Of a DNA stretch of 64,000 nucleotides, positions 63,601 through 64,000 are shown in pieces. Both the position numbers and the translations under genes were made by a program. This DNA is from Tolypothrix tenuis PCC 7101 (GTDB lineage: Bacteria > Cyanobacteriota > Cyanobacteriia > Cyanobacteriales > Nostocaceae). Location: contig NZ_AP018248.1 of NCBI RefSeq assembly GCF_002368295.1, forward strand, positions 6,499,979 through 6,563,978, in the 5' to 3' direction. The first letter of the stretch is position 1. The number at the start of each line of letters is the position of its first letter. The notes beneath the pieces are model-generated. The model saw only the letters and a list, made by a program, of their open reading frames with translations. It did no database searches and was not told the DNA's origin.

Positions 63601-64000
63601 GACAAGTGGCTTTAAATCTATTAGATAGGTTAGATACTCATGAGGTGAGAAGTAAAACCTTATTTAAAGTTGCAACCTTCATTTTGCCTTGGAAACATCA
63701 TGTTAGAGAAACATTACCACTTTTAGAAAATGCTTATCATAGCGGTTTAGAATATGGAGATTTAATCCATGCGGGATATGCAGCTAGTAATAAGTGTCAA
63801 TATGCTTATTGGAGCGGTTCTGAGCTAAAAAGCTTAGAACAGGAAATGGCCAAATGTAGTCAGGCGATCGCTCAAATTAATCAAGAAACAGCGCTCAATT
63901 GGCATCAGATATTTCATCAAGCAGTTTTAAATTTAATTGGAGAGTCGGAACATCCTTGTCGTTTAGTGGGCGACGCTTATGATGAAGAGGAATTTTTGCC
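60687..64000 (+). CDS. Ser/Thr protein kinase-ATPase multidomain sensor, truncated by the window
   Basis: ATG at 60687; the frame is open to the window edge (over 1100 codons). N-terminal Hanks-type kinase (1-270): Lys37 in SVIIKTLK, Glu55, HKDIKPQN (D129, N134), then IDFSIS with DFS in place of DFG, and AYMSPEQTGR. An AAA ATPase follows (YGREAEV then GYSGIGKS 329-336; VVFLDDLQWADSAS), then a TPR-like helical region to the edge. This is the cyanobacterial multi-sensor kinase type, which normally continues with GAF and a histidine kinase domain; that part is not visible. The upstream NRPS ends 290 bp before, so co-regulation is possible. Confidence 0.9.
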   Translation, partial: MSILIAGYNLIEVLYDGTTTCVYRALREPEQTSVIIKTLKAEYPTRQQLTQLRHEYQILQSLNIAGIVKPLAIENYHNGLALILTDFAGETLNNFINIQTFDLSQFLNIAIQLATILADLHQNNIIHKDIKPQNILINPQTNQVEIIDFSISSYLFSETQNPSDPNFLEGTLAYMSPEQTGRMNRAIDYRTDFYSLGVTFYEMLTSQLPFQVNDSLELVHCHIAKTPVSPQEINSNIPPVVADIVMKLLAKTAEDRYQNALGLKADLEECLRQLQATKQIAHFQIGQLDLSSQFLIPQKLYGREAEVAMLINAFERVSLGATEMMLVSGYSGIGKSCLVNEVHKPIVRQHGYFISGKFDQFKRNIPYASLIQAFQELIRQLLTESSEQIANWQAKLLAALGNNGQIIIDVIPDVERIIGTQPEVPQLGPTESQNRFNRLFQQFIHVFCQPEHPLVVFLDDLQWADSASLKLIQLLTHNPDSQYLLLIGAYRNNEVNEAHPLISFLEAMQKSGVVINNILLQPLAISHVTQLLSDTLHNNSENLAILADLLFNKTQGNPFFLTQLLKSLYQDNLLSFNFSDRYWQWDIQLLQNIDITDNVIELMVSQIQKLLPNTKNALKLAACIGDKFSLEVLATVNKTDQLATATDLWEALQAGLILPLNNSSIIPLQFEQKEINNSEPTITYRFLHDRVQQAAYSLIPDEQKKATHLKIGQLMLQNATPEERKENIFALVNQLNYGIELLTSESEKYELAQLNLLAGQKAKAATAYDAAVRYFNVGLKLLPVNSWYQQYELTLALHQETAEAVFLTGDFEQMEQLIQVVLQRAKSQLHKVNVYELRIKSCEVQRKLLEAVKLGLEAIEILGVKLPESPTPLDVQQAIKETTANLAVQGIENLVNLPIMTDAEKLAAFRLIVSLVPAAYQSAPTLFILMACQQVNLSIQHGITSLSVSGFADYGILFGGILQDIEAADKFGQVALNLLDRLDTHEVRSKTLFKVATFILPWKHHVRETLPLLENAYHSGLEYGDLIHAGYAASNKCQYAYWSGSELKSLEQEMAKCSQAIAQINQETALNWHQIFHQAVLNLIGESEHPCRLVGDAYDEEEFL

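Overview
The window looks like chromosomal DNA of a filamentous, heterocyst-forming cyanobacterium (Nostocales, Nostoc/Anabaena/Calothrix-like). The evidence is the very frequent HIP1 octamer GCGATCGC, the abundant tandem heptamer repeats between genes, and the gene set: orange-carotenoid-protein fragments, a phytochrome-type multi-GAF kinase, nifH, glycine-rich RRM proteins, a PatA-like regulator, a KaiB-like protein and PilT. No rRNA, tRNA or complete insertion sequence was seen. Small non-autonomous elements with terminal inverted repeats are numerous.

Layout. 1-5.4 kb: end of a NADAR gene, a three-GAF bilin-type histidine kinase, and an alpha/beta hydrolase. 5.6-11.1 kb: a photoprotection cluster with two helical carotenoid proteins (HCP, homologues of the OCP N-terminal domain) and one OCP C-terminal-domain homologue (CTDH), interleaved with a MacB-type ABC ATPase, a small acidic protein, and queG overlapping a HAD phosphatase. 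11.3-13.6 kb: a 193-bp element, an unknown gene, a 63-bp tandem repeat and an orphan CRISPR array of 11 repeats. 14-17.4 kb: two RRM RNA-binding proteins with matching 5'-UTR hairpins, a thioredoxin and small unknown genes. 18.9-22.8 kb: a solitary nifH, ychF and a secreted protein. 23-25 kb: an AT-rich, HIP1-free ATPase plus DUF4276-like pair, possibly a defence module. 25-37.8 kb: a P-type ATPase, a P-loop protein, a MASE1-PAS-HK-REC hybrid kinase, an exported repeat protein, a dehydrogenase, a Crp-type regulator and a single-domain response regulator.

37.9-41.7 kb is the most unusual locus. A Ro60-like von Willebrand A protein and an unknown partner gene lie next to two tandem, covarying structured RNA elements that resemble bacterial Y RNAs, followed by an Alr0857-type gene. 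42-47 kb: PhoD and a NACHT-HEAT NTPase whose reading frame has absorbed intergenic-type repeats. 47-54.9 kb: a terminator-ended candidate sRNA, a KaiB-domain protein with PilT, a small membrane protein, wecB and a PatA-like regulator. 56-64 kb: a one-module NRPS (C-A-PCP-TE) with a cysteine-like adenylation code, followed by a Ser/Thr kinase-ATPase signalling protein that runs off the window.

Functions are read from motifs and recalled families. No database search was possible, so substrate, partner and mobility statements are inference unless stated otherwise.
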